DNA from: Pontibacillus yanchengensis Y32 | GTDB lineage: Bacteria; Bacillota; Bacilli; Bacillales; BH030062 | Length of the DNA: 64,000 bases | Direction: 5' to 3' | Assembly (NCBI RefSeq): GCF_000770635.1 | Contig: NZ_AVBF01000017.1 | Coordinates: forward strand, 1 to 64,000 | Shown: positions 8,174 to 17,888 of the stretch, piece after piece | Layout of the letters: each line of letters opens with the position of its first letter | Position numbering within the stretch: the first letter of the stretch is position 1 | Notes under the pieces: model-generated | Told to the model about the DNA's origin: nothing | The model's input: only the letters and a program-made list of their open reading frames with translations | Database searches by the model: none | Program-made: the position numbers and the translations under genes

Positions 8174-9261
8174 TATGTCAAGGATGCGGAGCTGAAATTC
8201 AAACCCATGATCCAAGTGCAGTTGGATATGCGCCTTCCTCAGCATTAAATCGAGAAGAGGTTATTTGCCAACGTTGCTTCAGGTTGAAGCATTACAATGA
8301 AGTTCAAGATGTAGATTTAACAAATGATGATTTCTTGGATATGTTAAATCAAATTGGTGAAGCAAATGGGATAATTGTGAAAATCATCGATATATTTGAT
8401 TTCAATGGTAGCTTTATTCAAGGTCTACCTCGCTTTACGGGAGATAAACCGATTTTACTAGTAGGAAATAAAGTTGATTTACTACCAAAGTCTGTTAACC
8501 CAAATAAAGTAATGCAATGGATGAGGAAATCTGCTAAAGATCAAGGTTTGAAAGTCTCAGATGTGTTTTTAGTGTCTTCTAAAACAGGACAAGGAATGAA
8601 TGAAGTTGCACAGAAGATGGATCAGATGCGAAAAGGGAACGATGTTTACGTAGTAGGTTGTACAAATGTCGGGAAATCTACATTCATTAATCATTTAATT
8701 CATCAATCTACAGGGGAAAAAGAAGCTATAACGACATCATATTTTCCTGGAACAACATTAGGATTTATTGATATTCCTTTAGATGAGAACTCATCCTTGT
8801 TTGATACTCCTGGTATTATCAACCATCATCAGATGGCCCATTATGTCTCAGATCAAGATTTAAAAGTGATTACACCAAAGAAGGAAATTAAACCAAGAAA
8901 TTATCAATTGAATCCAGAACAAACTCTTTATTTTGGTGGTCTAGCCCGTTTAGATTTTGAAAAAGGGGATAGACATTCATTTGTATGCTACTTTTCCAAC
9001 GAATTAATGATTCATAGAACTAAATTGGAAAAAGCAGATGAGTTATACCAAAATCACGTTGGAGAAATCTTAGTCCCTCCAAATGAAATTACTTTAGCTA
9101 AATTACCCCCATTAAAGCCACAATCCTTTTATATAGAAGAAGGTAAAACGGACATTGTGTTTTCTGGTTTAGGATGGGTAACGGTTCCAGAAGGTGGTAT
9201 AACTGTTACTGCCTATTCACCAGCAGGCGTGCGAGTATCGCTACGGCCATCTCTAATATGA
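8161..9261 (+). CDS. yqeH: ribosome biogenesis GTPase YqeH
   Basis: A circularly permuted GTPase of 366 residues required for 30S subunit assembly. An N-terminal zinc finger (CQGCG at residues 6-10 and CQRC further on) precedes the permuted G domain, in which G4 (VGNKVDL) comes before G1 (GCTNVGKST) and G3 (FDTPG). The ATG at 8161 is preferred over one at 8146 because GGGAGG lies in between and the length then equals B. subtilis YqeH. It overlaps the end of yqeG by 13 bp. Confidence 0.97.
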   Translation: MEKIICQGCGAEIQTHDPSAVGYAPSSALNREEVICQRCFRLKHYNEVQDVDLTNDDFLDMLNQIGEANGIIVKIIDIFDFNGSFIQGLPRFTGDKPILLVGNKVDLLPKSVNPNKVMQWMRKSAKDQGLKVSDVFLVSSKTGQGMNEVAQKMDQMRKGNDVYVVGCTNVGKSTFINHLIHQSTGEKEAITTSYFPGTTLGFIDIPLDENSSLFDTPGIINHHQMAHYVSDQDLKVITPKKEIKPRNYQLNPEQTLYFGGLARLDFEKGDRHSFVCYFSNELMIHRTKLEKADELYQNHVGEILVPPNEITLAKLPPLKPQSFYIEEGKTDIVFSGLGWVTVPEGGITVTAYSPAGVRVSLRPSLI

Positions 9262-9280
9262 TAGGAGGGTGTAACAAAGT

Positions 9281-10129
9281 ATGGGTTATTTATTTGGATT
9301 GATTGGGTATCCAGCAAAGCACTCAAGGTCTCCTTGGATACATCATCATTTCCTAGATCAACAACATGAAAGAGGATTATATCGAATTTTTGAAACTTCT
9401 CCTGCAGACTTACAGAGTACACTATCATCTATGAAGCAATTACAAGTAGATGGATTTAATGTTACTGTACCTTATAAAGAAGATATCTTGCAGTATGTTG
9501 ATACGCTTGATCCTTACGCTGAGAAGGTTGGTGCAGTGAATACTGTACTCTATCAAGATGGTGAGTGGATTGGATATAATACAGATGGTAAAGGGTTTGT
9601 TCGATCGTTACTGGAAGCCTATCCAGAAGTTGATTTAAGCTCTTGTAAAGCACTATGTATTGGTGCTGGAGGAGCGTCGAGAGGGATTTATACTGCCCTT
9701 TTAGAAAAGAATATGACAAGAGTTGATATTGCTAATCGCACACCGGAAAGAGCAAATACGATTGTTGCATTAAATGATCAACACACTCCTTCTTTAGCAA
9801 TCTCTTTAGAAGAGGCAGAGAAATCACTTGAGCAGTATGATATTATTGTACAAACAACCTCTGTGGGAATGCCCCCTAATGACGATCAACAAATTATTTC
9901 CTTGGCAAATGTGAAAAAGGGAGCAATTGTTGCAGATATTGTCTATAAGCCATTTGAGACAGTATTCCTTGAAGATGCGAAACAAAAAGGTGCTCGTGTT
10001 TTACACGGCCATGGCATGTTGATTTATCAGGCAGCTTTAGCTTACGAAATATGGACAAATACAACGATTCAAGCCGACGAACTTCTAAGGAAATTTGAAC
10101 AACAATTGAAAGGTGATGAAACATGTTAA
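9281..10129 (+). CDS. aroE: shikimate dehydrogenase (NADP+)
   Basis: Reduces 3-dehydroshikimate to shikimate in aromatic amino acid synthesis. The 282-residue protein has the substrate-binding SRSP (15-18), the catalytic lysine in NVTVPYK (60-66), the aspartate of NTDGKGF near residue 102, and the NADP-binding glycine motif GAGGASRGI near 126. A good AGGAGG site lies upstream. The stop overlaps the next gene by 7 bp. In B. subtilis the gene in this position is called aroD. Confidence 0.97.
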   Translation: MGYLFGLIGYPAKHSRSPWIHHHFLDQQHERGLYRIFETSPADLQSTLSSMKQLQVDGFNVTVPYKEDILQYVDTLDPYAEKVGAVNTVLYQDGEWIGYNTDGKGFVRSLLEAYPEVDLSSCKALCIGAGGASRGIYTALLEKNMTRVDIANRTPERANTIVALNDQHTPSLAISLEEAEKSLEQYDIIVQTTSVGMPPNDDQQIISLANVKKGAIVADIVYKPFETVFLEDAKQKGARVLHGHGMLIYQAALAYEIWTNTTIQADELLRKFEQQLKGDETC

Positions 10130-10413
10130 CAGGTAAACAAAAGCGATTTTTACGATCAAAAGCACATCATTTAAGCCCAATTTTTCAAGTGGGGAAAACT
10201 GGTGTAACAGATAACATGATTACACAAATCGATGAAGCATTAGAGAAGAGAGAATTAATTAAAATTAGCATTTTACAAAATAACTTTGAAAACAAAAATG
10301 AGGTAGCTCAAGAATTGGCTGACGGAGCACAAGCTCAAATTGTTCAAATCATTGGAAACACCATCATTCTTTACAAAGAATCTTCCAATAATAAGGAAAT
10401 CCAACTACCTTAA
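10123..10413 (+). CDS. yhbY: ribosome assembly RNA-binding protein YhbY (YqeI)
   Basis: A 96-residue single CRM (CRS1-YhbY) domain protein. Family features are the start LTGKQKRFLRSKAHHL, the GxxG-like loop QVGKTGVTDNM, and the ending QIIGNTIILYKESSN. YhbY associates with pre-50S particles in E. coli (established for the family). It is translationally coupled to aroE and followed closely by nadD. Confidence 0.95.
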   Translation: MLTGKQKRFLRSKAHHLSPIFQVGKTGVTDNMITQIDEALEKRELIKISILQNNFENKNEVAQELADGAQAQIVQIIGNTIILYKESSNNKEIQLP

Positions 10414-10428
10414 AAAAAGGAGTATAGC

Positions 10429-10998
10429 ATGAAAAAAATTGGGCTGTTAGGAGGGACATTTGATCCTCCTCATCTCGGGCATCTACTGGTAGCAGAAGAA
10501 GTGTATCATGCTCTAGACCTTGATGAAGTATGGTTTATTCCATCAAATGATCCCCCTCATAAAGATTCAACAGATACAAATACAGAAGATCGATTAGAGA
10601 TGACCCGAATGGCTGTCCAAACAAACCATCATTTCGATGTAAATACCATTGAGATTGAACGATCTGGTACATCATTTACGTTCGATACGGTAAGCTCTCT
10701 TGTGAATACCTACCAGGATACGGAGTTTTATTTTATTATGGGCGGAGATATGGTGGAGTATTTACCTAAATGGCATAGAATTGAGGAGTTACTTGAACTA
10801 GTATCCTTTGTTGGAGTTCAACGAAAGGGATTTGAACTAGAGTGCGAATATCCCATAATAAAAGTTGAAATTCCTATGTTTGAAGTTTCTTCTACTCTCA
10901 TCCGTAACCGCGTTCAAGGTGGTGGATCTACAAGGTATTTATTGCCAGAAAGAGTTGAAACCTATATAAAGGAGCGAGGTTTGTATGGAAAGAGATGA
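10429..10998 (+). CDS. nadD: nicotinate-nucleotide adenylyltransferase
   Basis: Converts nicotinate mononucleotide and ATP to deamido-NAD in NAD synthesis. The 189-residue protein shows the nucleotidyltransferase motif GGTFDPPHLGH (HxGH at residues 15-18) and the C-terminal ISSTxIR-type motif VSSTLIRNR. AAGGAG lies upstream. It overlaps yqeK by 14 bp, as in B. subtilis. Confidence 0.97.
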   Translation: MKKIGLLGGTFDPPHLGHLLVAEEVYHALDLDEVWFIPSNDPPHKDSTDTNTEDRLEMTRMAVQTNHHFDVNTIEIERSGTSFTFDTVSSLVNTYQDTEFYFIMGGDMVEYLPKWHRIEELLELVSFVGVQRKGFELECEYPIIKVEIPMFEVSSTLIRNRVQGGGSTRYLLPERVETYIKERGLYGKR

Positions 10999-11551
10999 AG
11001 CACTAGCAATCGTAAAACCAAAGCTTAAACAGGAGCGGTATGATCACACTGTGCGAGTAATGGAAACTGCTATTCAGCTTGCTCAAACATATGGTGTAGA
11101 TGAAAAAAAAGCTGAAATAGCTGCTATTTTTCATGATTATGCTAAATACCGTCCTATTGATGAGATGAGACGTTGGATTCAAACAACTTATTTGCCAAAG
11201 GATTTGCTTCACTATCATCATGAGTTATGGCATGGTCCAGTTGGAGCTAAGCTTGTCGAAAGAGAAGTAGGAATTCATGATCGGGAAATATTAGATTCCA
11301 TACATTATCATACAACTGGACGATCTCATATGAGTGCTCTTGATAAAGTGATTTTTCTTGCTGATTATATTGAGCCAGGTAGAAAGTTTCCAGGACTCTC
11401 AGATGTTCGTGATGCAGCATGGATGGATTTAAATCATGGATGCTGGATGGCAGCAAAAAATACAATCCAATTTCTTATGAGTAAAAACCAACCGATTTAT
11501 CCTGAAACCTTTAATGCATACAACGCATTAACGAAAGCAAATAAAAACTAG
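10985..11551 (+). CDS. yqeK: YqeK family HD-domain hydrolase (Ap4A hydrolase)
   Basis: A 188-residue HD-superfamily metal-dependent hydrolase. Metal-binding positions are visible as H21 (RYDHTVRV), H50-D51 (IFHDYAKY) and later histidines in HHELWHGPVGA and SIHYHTTGR. Family members split diadenosine tetraphosphate symmetrically into two ADP. The ATG lies within the end of nadD, with AAGGAG upstream, so both are probably cotranslated. Confidence 0.95.
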   Translation: MERDEALAIVKPKLKQERYDHTVRVMETAIQLAQTYGVDEKKAEIAAIFHDYAKYRPIDEMRRWIQTTYLPKDLLHYHHELWHGPVGAKLVEREVGIHDREILDSIHYHTTGRSHMSALDKVIFLADYIEPGRKFPGLSDVRDAAWMDLNHGCWMAAKNTIQFLMSKNQPIYPETFNAYNALTKANKN

Positions 11552-11573
11552 AAAAGCTGGAGGTAATCATAGA

Positions 11574-11942
11574 ATGGAAAGTAAAGAATTGATGGAGCTA
11601 GTAGCAAAATCATGTGACGATAAACGGGCTGAGGATATTGTTGTACTAGATATGAAAAACGTATCTCTTATTGCAGATTATTTCCTTATTTGTCATGGCT
11701 CGAATGAACGCCAAGTTCAAGCAATAGCGCGTGGTATAAAACAAGATGTGGAAGAAAAAGATATCGAAGTGAAAAGACTAGAAGGCTTTGAGCATTCTAG
11801 ATGGATTCTTGTAGACTTAGATGACGTTGTATGCCACATTTTCCATGAAGATGAACGTGGTTATTATAACCTTGAACGTCTATGGGGAGATGCACCAACT
11901 TATACGTATCAAGAGATTGAACAAGACCAAGGTCAAATGTAA
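11574..11942 (+). CDS. rsfS: ribosome silencing factor RsfS
   Basis: A 122-residue RsfS/Iojap protein that binds ribosomal protein L14 on the 50S subunit and prevents subunit joining when nutrients are scarce (family knowledge). Conserved parts are ISLIADYFLICHG-type sequence near residue 32 and the C-terminal FHEDERGYYNLERLWGDAP. The stop codon TAA shares its last A with the ATG of yqeM. Confidence 0.96.
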   Translation: MESKELMELVAKSCDDKRAEDIVVLDMKNVSLIADYFLICHGSNERQVQAIARGIKQDVEEKDIEVKRLEGFEHSRWILVDLDDVVCHIFHEDERGYYNLERLWGDAPTYTYQEIEQDQGQM

Positions 11943-12709
11943 TGGTGAGTTACGGACGATTTGCCCAGGTGTATGACGAACTCATGAGTGATGTTCCTTA
12001 TGATCAGTGGGTAAGCTTCACAAAAAATCGTTTACGTGAGTCGTCAATAGCGGTTAAAAATATAGCTGATTTAGGAGCAGGAACGGGTGAAATTACCCTG
12101 CGTTTAGATGAAGAAGGCTTTAACATGACTGGGATTGATGTATCAGAAGAAATGCTTACTATTGCTCACCAAAAATCATTACAAAGTCAATCTACTATAC
12201 AATGGCTACAGATGGATATTACCAATTTGAATACTAGTGCGACATATGATGCCGTTGTATGCTTTTGTGATGTTGTGAACTATTTAACTGACATTCACCA
12301 AGTAGAAGCATTTATGAACAATGCTTATCAATTACTAGCTCCAGGTGGGAAATTAATATTTGATGTACACTCTACAGGCTATGTTCAAGACTTTTTAGCT
12401 AACCAGACTTTTGGAGCGGTGACAGATGATATATCTTATATTTGGTTTTGCGAAGAAGGTCTCACTCCGTACACTGTTTCTCATGACTTGACATTTTTTG
12501 TTAGAGAAGGCAATAAATATGAGCGATTTGATGAGGTTCATCATCAACGAACATTTTCTGTTGAAACATACGTGGAGAGCGTACAAGAAGCTGGCTTTCA
12601 ATTATGTAGTGTTCACGGTGATTTTTCGGATGAGGAAGGTTTCGATGAAAAAGAACATGATCGCATTTTCTTTGTATGTGAAAAGCCGTTAAATAAAGAG
12701 GAAGCCTAA
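11942..12709 (+). CDS. yqeM: class I SAM-dependent methyltransferase YqeM
   Basis: A 255-residue methyltransferase of unknown substrate. The SAM-binding motif I is ADLGAGTGE (42-50), motif II is GIDVSEEM, and motif III includes YDAVVCFCDVVNYL. It is coupled to rsfS by stop/start overlap and closes the yqeG-yqeM operon; the terminator stem begins inside its last codons. Its position suggests a link to translation or ribosome assembly, but that is guilt by association only. Confidence 0.93.
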   Translation: MVSYGRFAQVYDELMSDVPYDQWVSFTKNRLRESSIAVKNIADLGAGTGEITLRLDEEGFNMTGIDVSEEMLTIAHQKSLQSQSTIQWLQMDITNLNTSATYDAVVCFCDVVNYLTDIHQVEAFMNNAYQLLAPGGKLIFDVHSTGYVQDFLANQTFGAVTDDISYIWFCEEGLTPYTVSHDLTFFVREGNKYERFDEVHHQRTFSVETYVESVQEAGFQLCSVHGDFSDEEGFDEKEHDRIFFVCEKPLNKEEA

Positions 12710-12730
12710 TTTGTGAGGCTTCCTCTTTTT
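12695..12730. terminator. terminator after yqeM, possibly bidirectional
   Basis: A perfect 13-bp stem (12695-12707 with 12716-12728) overlaps the yqeM stop codon and is followed by a U-tract. comER converges from the right, so it may also use this hairpin. Confidence 0.88.
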
Positions 12731-12802
12731 AAAATCTGGACGTTTTTTTATTTTTTTGTGAAATTAAAAAAGGAAATTATGAATGAGGGTAGAATATGTT
12801 TG

Positions 12803-13624
12803 TTAGCCTTCTAGCTGATTTGATATCTCTCGTTTATCCTCATCATATTTATTATGTGTTTTTTGAAAAAGCTGATGAAACATGTCTCCAATTTCCTCTT
12901 CCAGTATTTGAATTCCTTCTCCTGTAACACCACCCTTAACACAAACTTTAGCTTGCAGTGTGGATAAAGAATAATACCCCTCTTCAATTAACTTACCAAA
13001 CCCAATTAACATTTCTGTTATCATGGTAGTCGCTTCTGCATTTGTTATATCTGTTTCTTCACACGCAGCCTGCACGAAACGTTGGATGATATAACTGAAA
13101 AAAGCAGGACCGCATGATACGATATCCGATGATACCCTAGTAATGGATTCATTGATCTCAAGTGGTTTCGAATATAGTTTCACACTTTGTTGGAGGTACG
13201 CTTTCATTACAGGATCAATACGTGTCCCAAAGGTCATTAAGCTTACTCCAGTTCTTGCTCTATTAGTTATGCTGGGAATGATTCTGGCGACTTGACAAGG
13301 AACTAGGTCCTCAAGTTCCTCAACAGAATAAGGACTGGTGATAGATACTAAGCAATGTTTCTCGGTTAACTGTGATTGTATATCAGTTAATAGAGGATAT
13401 ATATCCAATGGTTTTACACAAACAAATAGCAAATCCACTTGTTGAGCTAATGTTGCTGGGTCATTAATCACATTAATACTTGGATAATATTCTTTCACAG
13501 ATAATGCCTTCTCTAAAGAACGATTGGTAATATACAAGTCAGATTGGTTGATCATTCCAGAATCTAACCAAGCTTCAATTAAAATTCTCCCCATATTACC
13601 TGTACCAATTATTCCCCATTTCAT
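12803..13624 (-). CDS. comER: late competence protein ComER (P5C reductase-like)
   Basis: A 273-residue member of the pyrroline-5-carboxylate reductase family, transcribed divergently from comEA as in B. subtilis. The N-terminal Rossmann motif is GIIGTGNMG (residues 4-12), followed by VKPLDIYPLL; the C-terminal helical domain holds the family stretch VCVKGGVTGEGIQIL. Although P5C reductase-like, ComER has no proven reductase role, and in B. subtilis it is not essential for DNA uptake; a link to sporulation has been reported. GGAGGG lies upstream. Confidence 0.94.
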   Translation of the reverse strand: MKWGIIGTGNMGRILIEAWLDSGMINQSDLYITNRSLEKALSVKEYYPSINVINDPATLAQQVDLLFVCVKPLDIYPLLTDIQSQLTEKHCLVSITSPYSVEELEDLVPCQVARIIPSITNRARTGVSLMTFGTRIDPVMKAYLQQSVKLYSKPLEINESITRVSSDIVSCGPAFFSYIIQRFVQAACEETDITNAEATTMITEMLIGFGKLIEEGYYSLSTLQAKVCVKGGVTGEGIQILEEEIGDMFHQLFQKTHNKYDEDKREISNQLEG

Positions 13625-13702
13625 CGATGTCCCTCCTTTACTCCAAAGGTCTTCTACATTTTATGTGCCAATATTAAATATATGAAGAAAGGTCGATTGA
13701 TT

Positions 13703-14290
13703 ATGAATCGAATTACAAAAACTCTTGCTGTGACTGCTGCAGTCATTATTGTTGGCATTATTGTACTGTTTCAGCAAGAAGAACCTCAGGGGCAGGCTGT
13801 TACTCCAGATAAATCTATTCCAATCTCCTCTGCAGATTCCTCTGACGAAAACACTCATAAACAAAGCAACGATTTATTGTTTGTTGATGTTAAAGGAGCG
13901 GTTGTTCAACCAGATGTCTATCAAATGAAGCAAGGAACAAGAGTGAAAGATGCAATTGAAGAAGCAGGTGGATTACGAGATGATGCGAATCCTCTTTCTG
14001 TTAATTTAGCCCAAAAATTAATAGATGAAATGGTTATCTATGTACAAGAAGAAGGATCAACATCCACTGGTTCACCTGAAAATCTCGGAAGCACTGACAA
14101 AATTTTTGTGAATCAGGCTACACCAATAGAATTGGAAGCCTTACCTGGCATTGGACAGGCAAAAGCTGAAGCTATTATAGACTATCGAGAACAAAATGGT
14201 CCGTTTACGTCTATTGAAGAGTTGATGAAGGTTAAAGGAATAGGAGAGAAAACAGTGGAAAATTTTCAGGATAAAATCCAGATTCCTTAA
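13703..14290 (+). CDS. comEA: competence protein ComEA (DNA receptor)
   Basis: Membrane-anchored receptor that binds double-stranded DNA at the cell surface during transformation. The 195-residue protein has an N-terminal membrane helix (about 5-23), an SLBB-type domain (FVDVKGAVVQPDVYQMKQG onward), a Ser/Thr linker, and a C-terminal pair of helix-hairpin-helix motifs (LEALPGIGQAKAEAIIDYR and LMKVKGIGEKTVENF) that contact DNA. The ATG at 13703 is chosen since GAAAGG stands 10 bp ahead; an upstream in-frame ATG at 13682 has no binding site. Confidence 0.96.
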   Translation: MNRITKTLAVTAAVIIVGIIVLFQQEEPQGQAVTPDKSIPISSADSSDENTHKQSNDLLFVDVKGAVVQPDVYQMKQGTRVKDAIEEAGGLRDDANPLSVNLAQKLIDEMVIYVQEEGSTSTGSPENLGSTDKIFVNQATPIELEALPGIGQAKAEAIIDYREQNGPFTSIEELMKVKGIGEKTVENFQDKIQIP

Positions 14291-14356
14291 CGATATTGAC
14301 GAGTTACGAAGCAGAGAGTAAACTGTATAGGAAAATTCAGAAAAAGGTGGTCTACA

Positions 14357-14920
14357 ATGAAGCGTATATCCTGGGATCAATATTTTATGGCACAAAGCCA
14401 TTTGCTAGCACTGAGAAGCACTTGTGAACGTTTGGCTGTCGGTGCAACAATCGTTCGTGACAAGCGAATTATAGCTGGTGGCTACAACGGAAGTGTATCT
14501 GGAGGGGTACATTGTATCGATGAAGGATGCTACGTTATAGATGGTCATTGTGTGCGTACGATTCACGCAGAAATGAATGCGTTATTGCAGTGTGCAAAAT
14601 TCGGTGTCGCTACAGAGGGGGCAGAGATTTATGTTACCCATTTTCCATGTTTACATTGTTGCAAAGCATTAATACAGGGTGGCATTAAAGCAGTATATTA
14701 TGCCACGGATTATAAAAACCATCCATATGCATTACAGCTATTCCAAGATGCTGGTGTAAAAACAGAAAAAGTTGAGTTAGAAAACAATTTAATCGATCCA
14801 CATTCACAAGAAAAGCTACAGTATATACAAAATCTAATTGAGCGTTTAGAACAACAGAAGGTACCCGATGAAGAAATTGATGCATTAAGAAGAGAAGCCG
14901 CTTCCTTATTTCAAGTTTAG
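14357..14920 (+). CDS. comEB: ComEB, dCMP/deoxycytidylate deaminase family
   Basis: A 187-residue zinc-dependent deaminase. Zinc and proton-shuttle residues are visible as HAE (70-72) and PCLHC (97-101), with extra cysteines near residues 53 and 58 as in ComEB-type dCMP deaminases. It sits between comEA and comEC with AAAGGTGG upstream. In B. subtilis ComEB is dispensable for transformation, though a localisation role has been proposed. The reaction is probably dCMP to dUMP. Confidence 0.95.
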   Translation: MKRISWDQYFMAQSHLLALRSTCERLAVGATIVRDKRIIAGGYNGSVSGGVHCIDEGCYVIDGHCVRTIHAEMNALLQCAKFGVATEGAEIYVTHFPCLHCCKALIQGGIKAVYYATDYKNHPYALQLFQDAGVKTEKVELENNLIDPHSQEKLQYIQNLIERLEQQKVPDEEIDALRREAASLFQV

Positions 14921-15019
14921 GTGTGAGTTTTATTACATATTGCTTCCTTTACTTCTCACTTCTAAAAAAGATTCCTGATAGGTTAAAGTATAGTACTATG
15001 CGAAGAGGTGAGATGATAA

Positions 15020-17251
15020 GTGAAAGGAACGTGGCATTTTATAGCAATCTGTGCGTTGCTTGGTCTCTATATTGGCAATACTACCGCCTTTATACTTTTC
15101 TTATACACAATCGTTATCGTGTTATTGTTATGGCGGCTTCATCTTTCATGGAGAAACATTTGTGGGAGTGTTCTCGTTTTTTGCTATTTCACATTGACGT
15201 TTTCAATAGCTCCCGCTTCATCTATGGAAGTAGTGGATCATAGCTCTGAAAATTGGGAAGGAAGAGTAATTTCAACTCCTATTAATAAGAAAAATTACCT
15301 TCAATTTAACCTTAAAGATTTGCATACTGAAGAAAAGTGGAGAGTCACAGCTTTCCATGAATCTATCCATGAGGTGGAGATAGACATAGGCTCAATATGT
15401 ACGTTTACAGCCACTAAGGAGCCAGTTCAACAAGCTAGAAATCCAGGGTCCTTTGATTTTGCCGAATTTCTGCAGTATAAAGGTTTCTCTGGCTCTCTCC
15501 ACGCTGATGCACAATCCATCTATTGTCGTGATACCAAAGGGTTATATGCCATCAATCAATTCCGGGGATCGGTAATTGAATCTTTAAACAATACTTATTC
15601 TCCCTCCACAGCGAGTTGGGTGATGACCTTAGTGCTTGGCGAAGATAAAGGGATGGATGACAGTATTGTCCAATTGTTCCAACGCTGGAACCTGTCCCAC
15701 TTGTTGGCGATTTCTGGATTACATGTTGGATTATGTATAGCTTTTTTTACACTTCTCAGTATTCGTACAGGCCTTCTTACAAAAGAAACTATTAGGTGGA
15801 TGTTAATCGTGTTGTTGCCATTATATAGTATCATCGCTGGAGGTGCACCTTCTGTTGTTCGTGCTGTATGGATGGCAGAAGTAATACTTTTAATGACATG
15901 GTTCCATAAACGCTGGCCTGTGACAGATATCATTAGCTTTTTGGTTGTGATTTTTCTTTTAATCGATCCGTTCCTTGCTTTTCAGTTAGGTTTTCAATTC
16001 TCCTTCCTTGTTACGTTTTCTTTATTACTTTCCAAAAAACTCCTTCAAAACATCTCTTCTTTTCGCACTCTTCTACATGTAAGCATTATTAGTCAACTCA
16101 CTCTCATCCCTATACAAGTTCATCACTTTTATATTTTAAATCCGGTTTCCATTGTGGCAAACATTTTCCTTGTCCCTATTTTTTCTTTCATTTTGTTACC
16201 TTATTGCATACTATTAGTTATGGTTTATTGGTTACCGTTTCCCATCACCTCCTTATTGGATCAGTTTTTTACTATTCTCAACACTATTCTTATGAGATGT
16301 GTCCAAATACTTGATCAATTCCTTTATGTTGAATGGGTTATTGGTGAAATTTCACTAGAGGTTGGAGTTGCCTATTATGTATTATTTGTTGCCTTTATGT
16401 ACTTTTGGCAGCAACAGATGTATGTGAAGACCTTAGTTGCTAGTACTATGATGGTTGTTGTATTAATGGCCCATTCACTAGTTCCTTATCTATCCCCTGT
16501 AGGTAGAGTGACGATGTTGGATGTCGGACAAGGAGATACCATTATTATGGAATGGCCGTACAGGAAGCATGTTCTTATGATAGATGCAGCTGGGAAAACA
16601 ATTAATGATAATGGTGAATTATTTACTTATGCTATTAAGCCTTATCTTCATTCAAGAGGGATTGGTAAAGTAGACACGCTCTTACTTACACATAAGGATA
16701 GAGATCATATGGGAAGTGCAGAACAAGTTCAAAATCAATTTAATGTAGAAACACTTTTATTAAATCCGTTTTACCAACTGGATAATACTCCTGAAAAAAT
16801 TAATGTGAGACATGTTCAAAAAGGAGACACATTCATAATTGAAGGTACATCCTTTATGGTATTGCATCCTACATACGAGGCAGGAGAAAAAAACGAGAAC
16901 TCCATCGTACTTTCCACTAAACTTGGGGGTAAAAGCTGGCTTTTTACAGGGGATATTGGAAAAGAAATGGAACTGGAAATTATGCATCAGTACCCTGAAT
17001 TGACGGCAGATGTACTTAAGGTAGCTCATCACGGCAGTCGCTTTTCAACATCATCATTATTCTTAGAGGAATTAAATCCAAGTGTTGCCTGGATATCTGT
17101 AGGAGAGAAAAATGCTTATGGCCATCCTGCCAAAGAGGTGATTGATTTGTTAGTAAAGGAAGAGGTTCACATTATGAGAACAGATCAACAAGGCGCTGTT
17201 TTTTATGAATTTAAAGAAGAGACAGGTACGTTTTATCAATATCTTCCATAG
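15020..17251 (+). CDS. comEC: ComEC/Rec2 DNA-uptake channel protein
   Basis: Integral membrane protein of 743 residues thought to form the channel for single-stranded DNA. Order: N-terminal helices and an OB-like DUF4131 domain (about 1-200), a Competence domain with many helices (NLSHLLAISGLHVGLCIAFF, GGAPSVVRA, LAFQLGFQFSF), then a C-terminal metallo-beta-lactamase-like domain (TMLDVGQGDTIIMEWP, LLTHKDRDHMGS, LKVAHHGSR). The start is a GTG behind AGAGGTGAG. The gap from comEB is about 100 bp and has no terminator. Confidence 0.96.
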   Translation: MKGTWHFIAICALLGLYIGNTTAFILFLYTIVIVLLLWRLHLSWRNICGSVLVFCYFTLTFSIAPASSMEVVDHSSENWEGRVISTPINKKNYLQFNLKDLHTEEKWRVTAFHESIHEVEIDIGSICTFTATKEPVQQARNPGSFDFAEFLQYKGFSGSLHADAQSIYCRDTKGLYAINQFRGSVIESLNNTYSPSTASWVMTLVLGEDKGMDDSIVQLFQRWNLSHLLAISGLHVGLCIAFFTLLSIRTGLLTKETIRWMLIVLLPLYSIIAGGAPSVVRAVWMAEVILLMTWFHKRWPVTDIISFLVVIFLLIDPFLAFQLGFQFSFLVTFSLLLSKKLLQNISSFRTLLHVSIISQLTLIPIQVHHFYILNPVSIVANIFLVPIFSFILLPYCILLVMVYWLPFPITSLLDQFFTILNTILMRCVQILDQFLYVEWVIGEISLEVGVAYYVLFVAFMYFWQQQMYVKTLVASTMMVVVLMAHSLVPYLSPVGRVTMLDVGQGDTIIMEWPYRKHVLMIDAAGKTINDNGELFTYAIKPYLHSRGIGKVDTLLLTHKDRDHMGSAEQVQNQFNVETLLLNPFYQLDNTPEKINVRHVQKGDTFIIEGTSFMVLHPTYEAGEKNENSIVLSTKLGGKSWLFTGDIGKEMELEIMHQYPELTADVLKVAHHGSRFSTSSLFLEELNPSVAWISVGEKNAYGHPAKEVIDLLVKEEVHIMRTDQQGAVFYEFKEETGTFYQYLP

Positions 17252-17372
17252 GATAGCAATGTAATTACAGCATACGAATCACATACTTTCCAGGAACAAC
17301 ATGTACTTAAAACTAAAAATGTAATAGCTACGCAAATGATCTACAAGAGGTAAAAGGTCGCTAAAACATAAA

Positions 17373-17400
17373 AAAGAGACTGTAATTACAGTCTCTTTCA
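17373..17400. terminator. bidirectional terminator between comEC and yqzM
   Basis: A perfect 26-bp palindrome at 17373-17398, A-rich on one side and U-rich on the other, lies between two convergent genes and can serve both. Confidence 0.88.
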
Positions 17401-17442
17401 AATAAGGTATCAAATGTAAGTAATTGTTCTTTTTATCATCTT

Positions 17443-17580
17443 TTATAGGATTTCAATCAAGCGAACGCCTACACCAATTGCGAAGATGACGAAAAAGAAA
17501 ATAAAAGAAAATAGGAATCCTTTAGCAGAATCAACTACATCGTTTGTCGGTGATTGCACTTCTTTTTTAAATTCGTTCAC
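17443..17580 (-). CDS. yqzM: YqzM family small membrane protein
   Basis: A 45-residue protein starting at the GTG at 17580 behind GGAGGGG. It begins MNEFKKEVQSPTNDVVDSAKGF, here longer than needed; key parts are the start MNEFKKEVQS and the single membrane helix from about residue 21 to 42 (FLFSFIFFFVIFAIGVGV). Sequence and place (opposite strand between comEC and holA) match B. subtilis YqzM. Function unknown. Confidence 0.9.
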   Translation of the reverse strand: MNEFKKEVQSPTNDVVDSAKGFLFSFIFFFVIFAIGVGVRLIEIL

Positions 17581-17888
17581 GTTTACCCCTCCTATACCAT
17601 TTCCTAGTATAAGCGATTATACCAGAAAAATCTATATTACGTACAGAAAATACGTTCCAATTGCCTTCCTTTGTTGACAAGAGTTAACATCCATAGTTTT
17701 TGCAAATTAGGCTAGGCTATGAGTACCGGCAAAATATCGTTTAGAAAGTAGTATCCTGGGGCTGCTGTCTAAACGTTTATATAGATCTTAGGGGGGATGG
17801 GGTCTCCATTTCCCCTTCTCTTAATAAACTCTTGAAAGCCTTCCGAATTCCATATACCATTACGTTATAGTGAAATGGGGGAAGGAAC
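17581..17888. other. intergenic gap upstream of holA
   Basis: About 300 bp without a gene. The first part must hold the yqzM promoter, the right part the holA promoter; neither could be assigned with confidence. A G-rich stretch at 17791-17816 can pair with a C-rich one (GGGG-CCCC) as a weak hairpin of unknown meaning. Confidence 0.4.
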